Below, in pieces: positions 1-5,758 of a stretch of 5,758 bases of DNA. Origin of the DNA: an uncultured Clostridia bacterium (GTDB lineage Bacteria > Bacillota > Clostridia > Monoglobales > Firm-18); contig CALDNB010000102.1 of NCBI GenBank assembly GCA_937914775.1, forward strand, positions 1 through 5,758, read 5' to 3'. The position numbers were made by a program, and so were the translations under genes. The notes below the pieces were generated by a model that saw nothing but the letters and a program-made list of their open reading frames with translations, had not been told where the DNA came from and searched no databases. Every line of letters starts with the position of its first letter. Position 1 is the first letter of the stretch.

Positions 1-689
1 TCAACATAAGCGGTGGCGCCGTTTTCCATTCTCATTATAATACTTCCGCCGTCTTCAACTTCATAGTCAAAAATCTGAGTTCCTGAGAATGAAGCAACTT
101 CTTTTGCTTTAAGACCGCTTATGTATTGTAACAAGTCAACACAGTGAATACCCATATCCATTAGTGAGCCGCCGCCGGCTGTTGCCTTAGCCTGTCTCCA
201 GTTACCCGGCATATCAGGATACCAGCATGTTAACTGTGCTCTCATAGATACTATTTCACCAAGTTTACCATCTTCAATTAGTTTTTTCATCATCTGATGG
301 TATGTATGGAATCTCATCATCAAACCAACACCGATTTTTACGCCGTTTTCAGCACAAACATCAGCAAGTTCTTTTGATTTTTCTGATGTCAATGTCATTG
401 GTTTTTCAAGCAAAATGTGTTTTTTTGCTTTAGCAGCCATAACTGTCTGTTCTGTATGGAAAGCAACAGGTGATGCAATATATACTGCATCGATTTCATC
501 AAGAGCAAGTAAGTCCTCTGCTTTGTCAAAAGCATATTTTGCACCGTACTTCTCTTTTGCCTTTAATGCAAAATCTATATTTGCATCCATAACAGCAACT
601 AACTCAACATTGTCCGCAAGCATCATGCCAGGCAATGTTCTTCTGTCAGCAATACCGCCGCAACCAATAACGCCCCACTTAATTTTCAT
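1..689 (-). CDS. Gfo/Idh/MocA-family NAD(P)-dependent oxidoreductase, C-terminus beyond the window
   Basis: Cytoplasmic dehydrogenase of the glucose-fructose oxidoreductase/inositol dehydrogenase family, which oxidises or reduces a sugar or cyclitol hydroxyl with NAD(P). The visible 229 residues start MKIKWGVIGCGGIADRR, a Rossmann fold with the dinucleotide-binding glycines at G9, G11 and G12. The family's EKP motif is at residues 95-97 (LLEKPMTLT), with K96 the expected catalytic lysine. The substrate-domain motif GGGSLMDMGIH at 172-182 supplies D178 and H182, the usual catalytic partners. Family members are about 330-390 residues, so roughly 100-160 are missing past the left edge. The ATG at 689 is preceded by a perfect AGGAGG. 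It lies 17 bp after the aminotransferase stop and so is last of the visible operon. The substrate cannot be read from the sequence; NtdC-like sugar-phosphate 3-dehydrogenase and inositol dehydrogenase are options. Confidence 0.93.
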   Translation of the reverse strand, partial: MKIKWGVIGCGGIADRRTLPGMMLADNVELVAVMDANIDFALKAKEKYGAKYAFDKAEDLLALDEIDAVYIASPVAFHTEQTVMAAKAKKHILLEKPMTLTSEKSKELADVCAENGVKIGVGLMMRFHTYHQMMKKLIEDGKLGEIVSMRAQLTCWYPDMPGNWRQAKATAGGGSLMDMGIHCVDLLQYISGLKAKEVASFSGTQIFDYEVEDGGSIIMRMENGATAYV

Positions 690-696
690 AAACTTT

Positions 697-702
697 CCTC
701 CT
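697..702 (-). promoter_or_regulatory. Ribosome binding site of the oxidoreductase
   Basis: The minus strand reads AGGAGG, followed by 7 bases and then ATG at 689. It is a full Shine-Dalgarno match and fixes the start. It sits in the 17-bp gap just after the upstream TAA, which suits co-translation of the two enzymes from one message. Confidence 0.85.
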
Positions 703-706
703 AAAA

Positions 707-1981
707 TTATTTTAAATGTTTTGCAATTGCATCTTTAAGCCCTGCAATACATCTTTCAATATGTTCTTTTTCCCATGTAGGATGCAAGAACAAGCAAACA
801 GTTTGTGCTCTTAATCCTTTAGCGTGAGGACATACAACCTTATCATATCTTACTGATTTTTTACTTGTATATTCCTTAGACTTAAATGGGAACTGGCTTG
901 TACCAAAGCCGTTTAATTCTTTATATGCTTTTTCTTCGTATGCTTCTGGCCATTGAATACCGTAGCAAGGAATTTTCAAAGCACCTAATTCTTTAAGAAT
1001 TTCTGCTGCTGTACAGTCAAGGACATCTAAATCAATCAATATCGGATACCACCAGTAACTGTTTTTTCTTTCCTCTGTGTTTACAGGAAGTTTCTTAATA
1101 CCTTTCATTCCTGCAAATGCTTCATCGTACATTTTAGCATATTCTTTTCTTCTTGCAAGGTTCCAACTGTCAAATCTTGCTAATTCCTGAATACCAATAG
1201 CAGACTGCATTTCTGTCATTCTGAAGTTAAAACCAACTCTGTTGTGTATGTAAGGAAGTTTTTCTTCCAATGCAAGCATATTCATTCTTGTTTTTACGTC
1301 GTAGCCGTGGTCTCTGAATGAACGTGCTTCCCAACCTGCATCTTCGTCGTTAGTTACAACCATACCGCCTTCGCCGCCTGTTGTAAAGTGTTTACTCTGG
1401 CAGAATGAGAAACAACCCATGTCACCGATAACACCGGCTTTAATGCCATTGTATTCACCACCAAAGCACTGTGCACAGTCTTCGATTACTTTAAGATTGT
1501 GTTTTTTCGCAATTTCCAAAACTTTGCCCATATCACAGATAGTACCGTACAAGTGAACAACGATAATGGCTTTTGTTCTTTTTGTGATAAGTTTTTCAAT
1601 GCAATCAGGGTCTATTGTGTGGTCGTCTGTAACATCTGCAAAAACAGGAATAGCACCTGCCTGAACAACTGAAAACGATGATGCGATAAATGAATATGAA
1701 GGTACAATTACTTCATCACCTGGTCCGATACCTAAAGATGCTAAAGCAATGTGCAATGCTGCAGTACCATTTGTGCAGGAAACTGCCATTTTTGCTCCAA
1801 CCCATTTAGCAAATTTCTCTTCAAATTCCATACCAACTGTACCGGTCCAGTAACTTACTTTACCGCTTTTTAAAGGCTCCATAGCCTTTTCGATTGTTTC
1901 AGGTTGAAACTGCGGCCACATAGGAAAACCTATTTCCGCAATACCTGCGCCGTTCATTACAACTTCTTTTTCTGTGCTCAT
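707..1981 (-). CDS. DegT/DnrJ/EryC1/StrS-family PLP-dependent aminotransferase
   Basis: Fold-type I PLP enzyme (424 residues) of the family that transaminates keto-sugars and keto-cyclitols, usually with glutamate or glutamine as amino donor. Visible landmarks are WPQF near residue 22, SYWTG at 43-47, the cofactor phosphate-binding NGTAAL at 71-76, GDEVIVPSYSF at 88-98, EDCAQ at 167-171 (D168 should pair with the pyridine nitrogen) and SKHFTTGGEGG at 196-206, where K197 is the expected Schiff-base lysine. That lysine separates it from the dehydratase-type members of the superfamily, which have His there. It is longer than the common 370-390 residues, with extra sequence around 225-245 and 345-390. 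The start is ATG at 1981, with AGGAGAG six bases upstream. It lies 26 bp after the ROK gene and 17 bp before the oxidoreductase. Inosose aminotransferases and NtdA are plausible relatives; the substrate is not determined. Confidence 0.94.
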   Translation of the reverse strand: MSTEKEVVMNGAGIAEIGFPMWPQFQPETIEKAMEPLKSGKVSYWTGTVGMEFEEKFAKWVGAKMAVSCTNGTAALHIALASLGIGPGDEVIVPSYSFIASSFSVVQAGAIPVFADVTDDHTIDPDCIEKLITKRTKAIIVVHLYGTICDMGKVLEIAKKHNLKVIEDCAQCFGGEYNGIKAGVIGDMGCFSFCQSKHFTTGGEGGMVVTNDEDAGWEARSFRDHGYDVKTRMNMLALEEKLPYIHNRVGFNFRMTEMQSAIGIQELARFDSWNLARRKEYAKMYDEAFAGMKGIKKLPVNTEERKNSYWWYPILIDLDVLDCTAAEILKELGALKIPCYGIQWPEAYEEKAYKELNGFGTSQFPFKSKEYTSKKSVRYDKVVCPHAKGLRAQTVCLFLHPTWEKEHIERCIAGLKDAIAKHLK

Positions 1982-1987
1982 TTTTTT

Positions 1988-1994
1988 CTCTCCT
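1988..1994 (-). promoter_or_regulatory. Ribosome binding site of the aminotransferase
   Basis: The minus strand reads AGGAGAG, 6 bases before the ATG at 1981. This spacing supports that start over the in-frame ATG at codon 9. Confidence 0.8.
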
Positions 1995-2007
1995 TTTTAT
2001 TATAACA

Positions 2008-3150
2008 TTATTTTAACATTTTTGCAAATGCTAATTTTACTCCACCTAAAGTTACCGCGTTTCCATCTACAGATGAATATTCAATTTGTGTTGATTTCAG
2101 TGAACATTTGTCACTTACGGCTTTAATTAAAGGTACTAAAAACGCACTTCCCAGTTCTTTAATTTTTCCGCTGATAACAACGCTCTGTGGCGCCATCATA
2201 TTTATTAAACCAACCAAAGCAACTGATAAAACTTCGGCAACTTCATTTAACAAATTGCATATTTCAACATTTCCACTGTCTGCCTGTTCTTTAACTTCCC
2301 TTAATGTTACTTTTTCAACACCAAGAATTGCGGCGGCTTTCCGTCTTATGGTGTGGGTATTAGTATAAATTTCAGTACACCCTCTGTTGCCGCATTTACA
2401 CTTTTCACCATTTATATCAATGCTTATATGTCCGAACTCTCCTGCGGTACCACCTGCTCCTGTATATATTCTTCCGTCAATAATTATACCTGAACCAACA
2501 CCCTTACCAATATCCACAGTTACAAGGTCCATAACGCCCCTCTGTTCTTTTTCTGCAAAAGCAATAAGCCCAGATGAGTTAAGTAAATATACATAAGCCT
2601 CAGGAAATGCAGATTGTATGTCGCAAACAAAATTCTCATCTTCAATGTCTACTACTGTTGATAAAAGAATTTTGCTTGTTTTGGGGTCAACAATACCCGA
2701 AACACCAATTGAAACTGAATGTAATTCTGAATTAAGTTTTTCCTGTCCTTTATTAAGACTGTCAACTATAAAGTTTTTGGTTTTTTCATAGTCACCAGTT
2801 TCTGACTGTGCTGAAAAAACAACATTAAAACATAAATCGTATATATCTACAAAGGTATAATCACTTTCAATTTCAACACCAGCAAAATATTTTCCTGTAG
2901 AATTAATCTCAATTGATACTGCTTTTCTTCCTATTCCGCCTGTATCAAAAACACCTGTTTCTTTAACAATACCTTCTGCAATCAACTCATCAACTAAAGT
3001 TGAAACAGTTGTAGGTGCAAGTCCCGTTATCCTTTTTAATTCCGCACGGGTGATACATTTGTTTTTATGAATAAGTTTTAAAATCATTTTTTTATTGTTA
3101 TTTTTGATTACCTGAAGACTGCTTTTTTTATTAGTTTCCATTATTTTCAC
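2008..3150 (-). CDS. ROK-family (NagC/XylR-type) transcriptional repressor, apparently without kinase activity
   Basis: Sugar-responsive DNA-binding regulator, 380 residues, the usual length for ROK repressors. Residues 15-80 form a winged helix-turn-helix (ITRAELKRITGLAPTTVS at 33-50, wing near GGIGRKAV at 71-78). The ROK domain follows, with DIGKGVGSGI at 213-222, GGTAGEFGHI at 233-242 and the zinc motif CKCGNRGC at 251-258 (C251, C253, C258 with H241). Two kinase elements are degenerate: the N-terminal DxGGT motif reads GVEIESDYT (91-99), and the NDxN catalytic motif reads NSSG (191-194), so the catalytic Asp is Ser192. I infer a regulator that binds a sugar ligand but does not phosphorylate it. 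It is first in the operon, next to a good operator, so it probably represses itself and the two enzymes. The start may be GTG at 3150 or ATG at 3141; a weak GAGAG at 3154-3158 is 3 or 12 bases away respectively, so it does not decide. An in-frame stop at 3157-3159 excludes any longer form. Confidence 0.93.
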   Translation of the reverse strand: MKIMETNKKSSLQVIKNNNKKMILKLIHKNKCITRAELKRITGLAPTTVSTLVDELIAEGIVKETGVFDTGGIGRKAVSIEINSTGKYFAGVEIESDYTFVDIYDLCFNVVFSAQSETGDYEKTKNFIVDSLNKGQEKLNSELHSVSIGVSGIVDPKTSKILLSTVVDIEDENFVCDIQSAFPEAYVYLLNSSGLIAFAEKEQRGVMDLVTVDIGKGVGSGIIIDGRIYTGAGGTAGEFGHISIDINGEKCKCGNRGCTEIYTNTHTIRRKAAAILGVEKVTLREVKEQADSGNVEICNLLNEVAEVLSVALVGLINMMAPQSVVISGKIKELGSAFLVPLIKAVSDKCSLKSTQIEYSSVDGNAVTLGGVKLAFAKMLK

Positions 3151-3161
3151 GATCTCTCAGT

Positions 3162-3188
3162 TAATTTGTCCAGTGATTGGACTAATTA
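3162..3188. promoter_or_regulatory. Inverted-repeat operator, probable ROK repressor site
   Basis: The arms TAATTTGTCCA (3162-3172) and TGGACTAATTA (3178-3188) are complementary at 10 of 11 positions around a 5-bp centre. The T/A-rich outer arms with TTTGT resemble XylR-type ROK operators of Firmicutes. The site begins 1 bp downstream of the -10 hexamer of the leftward promoter and covers the expected +1, so a bound repressor would block initiation. Assignment to the adjacent ROK protein is inferred from position. Confidence 0.75.
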
Positions 3189-3189
3189 T

Positions 3190-3218
3190 ATTATACTACA
3201 ATTTTAGTAATTTGTCAA
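3190..3218 (-). promoter_or_regulatory. Consensus sigma-A-type promoter for the ROK-aminotransferase-oxidoreductase operon
   Basis: On the minus strand, TTGACA (3218-3213) and TATAAT (3195-3190) are separated by exactly 17 bp, a perfect match to the housekeeping consensus. A second overlapping TATAAT at 3190-3185 has a 22-bp spacing and is less likely to be used. Transcription should start near 3183, giving a leader of about 33 bases before the GTG and a start inside the inverted-repeat operator. Confidence 0.85.
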
Positions 3219-3241
3219 TACAATCCGAATAATAATATAAA
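3212..3241 (+). promoter_or_regulatory. Possible promoter for the ClpC gene
   Basis: TTGTCA (3212-3217) and TATAAA (3236-3241) are separated by 18 bp, each one mismatch from consensus. The leader to the TTG start would be about 35 bases. Because the region from 3230 to 3265 is almost entirely A and T, chance -10 matches are easy, so this is tentative. Its -35 falls on the same bases as the -35 of the opposite promoter. I see no CtsR heptad repeat (GGTCAAA type) and no CIRCE element nearby. Confidence 0.4.
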
Positions 3242-3269
3242 TATAAATAATTGTTAATAATAAAGTTAA

Positions 3270-3275
3270 GAGGTG
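3270..3275 (+). promoter_or_regulatory. Ribosome binding site deciding the TTG start of ClpC
   Basis: GAGGTG lies 7 bases before the TTG at 3283. An in-frame TGA at 3274-3276 rules out an earlier start, and the first in-frame ATG is codon 71, inside the N-domain. The TTG is therefore the only start that keeps the N-domain whole. Confidence 0.8.
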
Positions 3276-3282
3276 AGAAAAA

Positions 3283-5685
3283 TTGGGGATAGACAACAAA
3301 TTTAACGACTTTAGTTCAAGGGCACTTAACTATGCAAAAGAATTTGCAGCAACAAACGGAAGTTATGCAATTGGAAGTGAGCATATTTTAATAGGACTGA
3401 TAAGAGAGGGCACGGGTATAGCAGCAAAGGCACTTTTAGGATACGGACTTACTGAAACCGTTGCAATAAAGAAAATTAACAGTTTAACAGGAATGTGTTT
3501 TTATGACGATGACACCAACGCAAGGAAAATCAAACGAAATTATTTTACCCCTGCGGCAATAAAAATAACTGAACGTTCATACGATTTTTCAAGGCAGTGC
3601 GGAAGTAAATATATTGGAACTGAACATATACTTATGGCTATTATAAGAAGCGGTGATAACATTGCACTGCGGGTGCTTATTTCTGCTGAAATACCCGTTG
3701 AAAATTTGTTTGAAAAACTGATTAACAGGCAAACCCAGACAGGGGACGGCACACAGTCAAAGCCTACTCCTACTCTTGATAAATTCGGGAAAGATATAAC
3801 TGAACTTGCAAAATCAGGAAAATTAGACAAAGTAATAGGACGCGAAAAGGAACTTGAAAGAGTAATCAATATTTTATCAAGAAGAAACAAGAATAATCCG
3901 TGTATTATAGGAGAGCCTGGAGTCGGTAAAACAGCAATAGTTGAAGCGCTTGCTCAGAAAATAGCATCAGGCGAAATGCCTGACGATTTTACTGACAAAA
4001 GAATTGTTGCACTTGACTTATCCTCTATGGTTGCAGGAACAAAATACAGAGGTGATTTTGAAGACAGGCTGAAAAAAATAATTGATGAAGTTAAAAAAAG
4101 TAATAATGTTATACTTTTTATTGACGAACTGCACAATTTAGTTGGTGCAGGAAGCGCAGAAGGTGCAATTGATGCGGCAAATATATTAAAACCCCTCTTA
4201 GCACGTGGAGAATTTCGTTTAATCGGTGCAACAACTATTGGTGAATACAGAAAATACATCGAAAAAGACAAGGCACTAGAGCGAAGATTTCAGCCAGTAA
4301 TGGTTAGTGAGCCGTCACCCGTGGAAACAATAGAAATACTGACTAAAATTAAGGACAGATATGAAAAATTTCACAATGTTATAATATCTGACGAAACAAT
4401 AAAATGTGCCGTAGATATGTCTGTCAGATATATTCAGGACAGATTTTTACCTGATAAAGCAATTGACTTAATAGACGAAGCATCATCAAATTTAAAATAC
4501 TCTGAGTTTTCAAAACACAATCCCAGACTTCTTAACAAAAAATATATTAAATTAATAAACGAAATGGACAAAGCAATAGAATCAAAGGACTATGAGAAAG
4601 CAACCAAACTTCAGTCGGCAAGTAATGAAATTATGCGGAAAATTGCCTCCGAAGAAACAGAGCCTAAAATTTTAACAACAGAACATATAAAAGCGGCAGT
4701 ATCAACAATTACAGACATTCCCGTAACACAGTTAAACCAAAAAGAAGCAAACGCCTTAATATCAATTGAAGAAAAATTAAAAAATGTTATTAAAGGTCAG
4801 GATGAAGCAATAGACGTTATTTCAAAAGCAATAAAACGCGGACGGATTGGACTTAACGACCCCCAAAAACCCATAGGCACGTTTATCTTTGCAGGACCAA
4901 CAGGAGTAGGTAAAACAGAAATTTCAAAGCAACTGGCAAAAATAGTGTTTGGTAGCGAAAACTCACTTATTCGGCTTGATATGAGCGAATATATGGAAAA
5001 ACATTCTGTGTCAAAATTAATTGGCGCACCGCCGGGGTATATAGGTTATGACGAGGGAGGTCAACTAACAGAAAAAATACGAAGAAAACCACATTCCGTT
5101 ATTCTCCTTGATGAAATCGAAAAAGCCCATCACGACGTATTTAATATTCTGCTTCAGATATTGGACGACGGAAAACTGACAGACACAAGCGGGAGAACAG
5201 TTGATTTTAAAAATACTGTTATAATTATGACAACAAACATCGGCGCCAGAGAAATTACCGATAAAGCAAAAATGGGATTTGGAAATCTGGAAAATCAGGA
5301 CTATAAAGAGATTAAGAGCAATGTTATATCACAGATTAAAAAGTTGTTTAAACCTGAATTTTTAAACAGAATTGATAATATAGTTGTATTTAAAGCACTG
5401 AATATAGCAGAATTAAAAGAAATTGCAGGTAATATGTTGTCCGAACTAAAAGCACGATTATTTTCTAAAAATATAATGTGTGAATTTTCAGAAGACTCTG
5501 TTAACTTTATAGTAGAAAAGTGCAGAAATTCAAACTACGGAGCACGTCCTTTAAAAAGGGCAATACAAGACAACATAGAAAACTTAATTGCAGAAAAAAT
5601 CCTTTCAGGGGATATACGCGAGAATGATAACATCGAAATAGACTTTCAAAATGAAATAACAGTAAAACAAAAAGAAGTACGCTAA
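3283..5685 (+). CDS. clpC: ATP-dependent Clp protease ATP-binding subunit, ClpC type
   Basis: Class I Hsp100 unfoldase, 800 residues, close to B. subtilis ClpC (about 810). As a hexamer it threads proteins into ClpP in the cytoplasm. The order is: two Clp-N repeats (about 6-70 and 88-148); a linker; AAA-1 with Walker A GEPGVGKT 210-217, Walker B VILFIDE 276-282, pore loop GTKYRGD (Y255) and arginine fingers R334/R335; a short coiled-coil middle domain of UVR type near 420-455; AAA-2 with Walker A GPTGVGKT 538-545, Walker B VILLDE 606-611, pore loop GYIGYD (Y586), sensor-1 N652, arginine finger R696 and sensor-2 R755. MGF at 664-666 fits the ClpP-docking loop (LGF/IGF/VGF elsewhere), which separates it from ClpB; the middle domain is also much too short for ClpB. 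E33 and E114 (GSEH, GTEH) match the phosphoarginine-binding glutamates of B. subtilis ClpC. The usual WTG after the middle domain reads ITD (476-478). No ctsR, mcsA or mcsB lies upstream in the window. Confidence 0.96.
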   Translation: MGIDNKFNDFSSRALNYAKEFAATNGSYAIGSEHILIGLIREGTGIAAKALLGYGLTETVAIKKINSLTGMCFYDDDTNARKIKRNYFTPAAIKITERSYDFSRQCGSKYIGTEHILMAIIRSGDNIALRVLISAEIPVENLFEKLINRQTQTGDGTQSKPTPTLDKFGKDITELAKSGKLDKVIGREKELERVINILSRRNKNNPCIIGEPGVGKTAIVEALAQKIASGEMPDDFTDKRIVALDLSSMVAGTKYRGDFEDRLKKIIDEVKKSNNVILFIDELHNLVGAGSAEGAIDAANILKPLLARGEFRLIGATTIGEYRKYIEKDKALERRFQPVMVSEPSPVETIEILTKIKDRYEKFHNVIISDETIKCAVDMSVRYIQDRFLPDKAIDLIDEASSNLKYSEFSKHNPRLLNKKYIKLINEMDKAIESKDYEKATKLQSASNEIMRKIASEETEPKILTTEHIKAAVSTITDIPVTQLNQKEANALISIEEKLKNVIKGQDEAIDVISKAIKRGRIGLNDPQKPIGTFIFAGPTGVGKTEISKQLAKIVFGSENSLIRLDMSEYMEKHSVSKLIGAPPGYIGYDEGGQLTEKIRRKPHSVILLDEIEKAHHDVFNILLQILDDGKLTDTSGRTVDFKNTVIIMTTNIGAREITDKAKMGFGNLENQDYKEIKSNVISQIKKLFKPEFLNRIDNIVVFKALNIAELKEIAGNMLSELKARLFSKNIMCEFSEDSVNFIVEKCRNSNYGARPLKRAIQDNIENLIAEKILSGDIRENDNIEIDFQNEITVKQKEVR

Positions 5686-5700
5686 CGGCGGCTTCACATA

Positions 5701-5707
5701 GGGAGGA
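5701..5707 (+). promoter_or_regulatory. Ribosome binding site of the gene after ClpC
   Basis: GGGAGGA is a strong Shine-Dalgarno match 16-22 bases after the ClpC stop. The nearest usable start is ATG at 5720, 12 bases away, longer than the usual 5-9. The closer TTG at 5715 runs into TGA after two codons, so ATG is preferred. Confidence 0.55.
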
Positions 5708-5719
5708 ATCGGTTTTGGA

Positions 5720-5758
5720 ATGACCTTTTCCGCTAATATTGCATCAAAAAATCCGGAA
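5720..5758 (+). CDS. Start of a possible downstream gene, cut by the window edge
   Basis: From the ATG the frame is open to the end of the window and reads MTFSANIASKNPE, 13 codons. It lies 34 bp after the ClpC stop with no terminator-like hairpin between, so it would be co-transcribed with ClpC. I do not recognise the product. It does not start like RadA, which often follows clpC in Firmicutes and opens with a CxxC zinc motif close to its N-terminus. The evidence is only the ribosome binding site and a short open frame. Confidence 0.4.
   Translation, partial: MTFSANIASKNPE

Noticed and set aside
415..738. Plus-strand open frame antisense to the oxidoreductase
   Set aside because: It lies opposite a gene with clear Rossmann and EKP motifs, has low-complexity Ser/Ala/Ile composition, and shows no ribosome binding site or family motif.
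1999..2022. TATAAT at 2004-1999 on the minus strand as an internal promoter for the aminotransferase
   Set aside because: The start would fall at about 1992, within the ribosome binding site at 1994-1988, and the best upstream hexamer (TTTGCA) matches the -35 at only 4 of 6 positions.
2108..2596. Two plus-strand open frames antisense to the ROK gene
   Set aside because: They are reverse-strand shadows of the conserved ROK domain, with no Shine-Dalgarno sequence and no recognisable domain.
3230..3265. AT-rich stretch with ATATAA-like repeats as a replication origin or tandem repeat
   Set aside because: It is a short run of A/T in a promoter leader, with no DnaA boxes and no regular repeat unit.
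3189..3282. CtsR box or CIRCE element upstream of ClpC
   Set aside because: Neither the GGTCAAA-type heptad repeat nor TTAGCACTC-N9-GAGTGCTAA is present on either strand; the single TTGTCAA is better explained as promoter.
3540..4271. Two minus-strand open frames inside the ClpC gene
   Set aside because: They are antisense to the N-domain and AAA-1 of a complete ClpC, and rich in Ser/Ile/Leu as expected from reverse-complement reading.
3283..5685. ClpB or ClpA instead of ClpC
   Set aside because: The middle domain is too short for ClpB, the MGF ClpP-docking loop is present, and ClpA lacks the UVR-type middle coil seen here.

Overview
The window is AT-rich and typical of a low-GC Firmicute, most likely an anaerobic clostridial or gut-type bacterium. 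The evidence is AGGAGG-like ribosome binding sites, GTG and TTG starts, a perfect sigma-A-type promoter, a ClpC-type unfoldase and a ROK repressor. I cannot name a genus.

The layout is two divergent transcription units around a 132-bp control region (3151-3282). Leftward, on the minus strand, is a compact operon: a ROK-family repressor (3150-2008), a DegT/DnrJ/EryC1/StrS PLP aminotransferase (1981-707) and a Gfo/Idh/MocA NAD(P)-dependent oxidoreductase (from 689, running off the left edge). Gaps are 26 and 17 bp and the two downstream genes each have a clear Shine-Dalgarno sequence. Rightward, on the plus strand, is a full-length ClpC-type AAA+ unfoldase (3283-5685, TTG start), followed by the first 13 codons of a possible further gene with its own ribosome binding site.

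The control region holds the clearest regulatory signal. A minus-strand promoter with both hexamers at consensus (TTGACA, 17 bp, TATAAT) is followed at once by a 27-bp inverted repeat covering the expected transcription start. This fits an operator for the ROK protein, so the operon is probably autorepressed and induced by a sugar-type ligand. The ROK protein keeps its helix-turn-helix, zinc motif and ligand-side GEFGH motif but has lost the kinase catalytic Asp and the N-terminal phosphate-binding motif, so it should be a pure regulator.

The enzyme pair implies oxidation of a hydroxyl on a sugar or cyclitol to a ketone and PLP-dependent exchange of that ketone for an amine, or the reverse. 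NtdC/NtdA (kanosamine) and the inosose aminotransferases are family precedents; the substrate here is unknown. ClpC has all the residues needed for ATPase, threading and ClpP docking and both candidate phosphoarginine-binding glutamates, but is not next to ctsR-mcsA-mcsB in this window and shows no CtsR or CIRCE box upstream. I see no mobile element, tRNA, rRNA or CRISPR array. The genes are recognisable families; the novelty, if any, is in the substrate of the leftward operon and the compact divergent control region.
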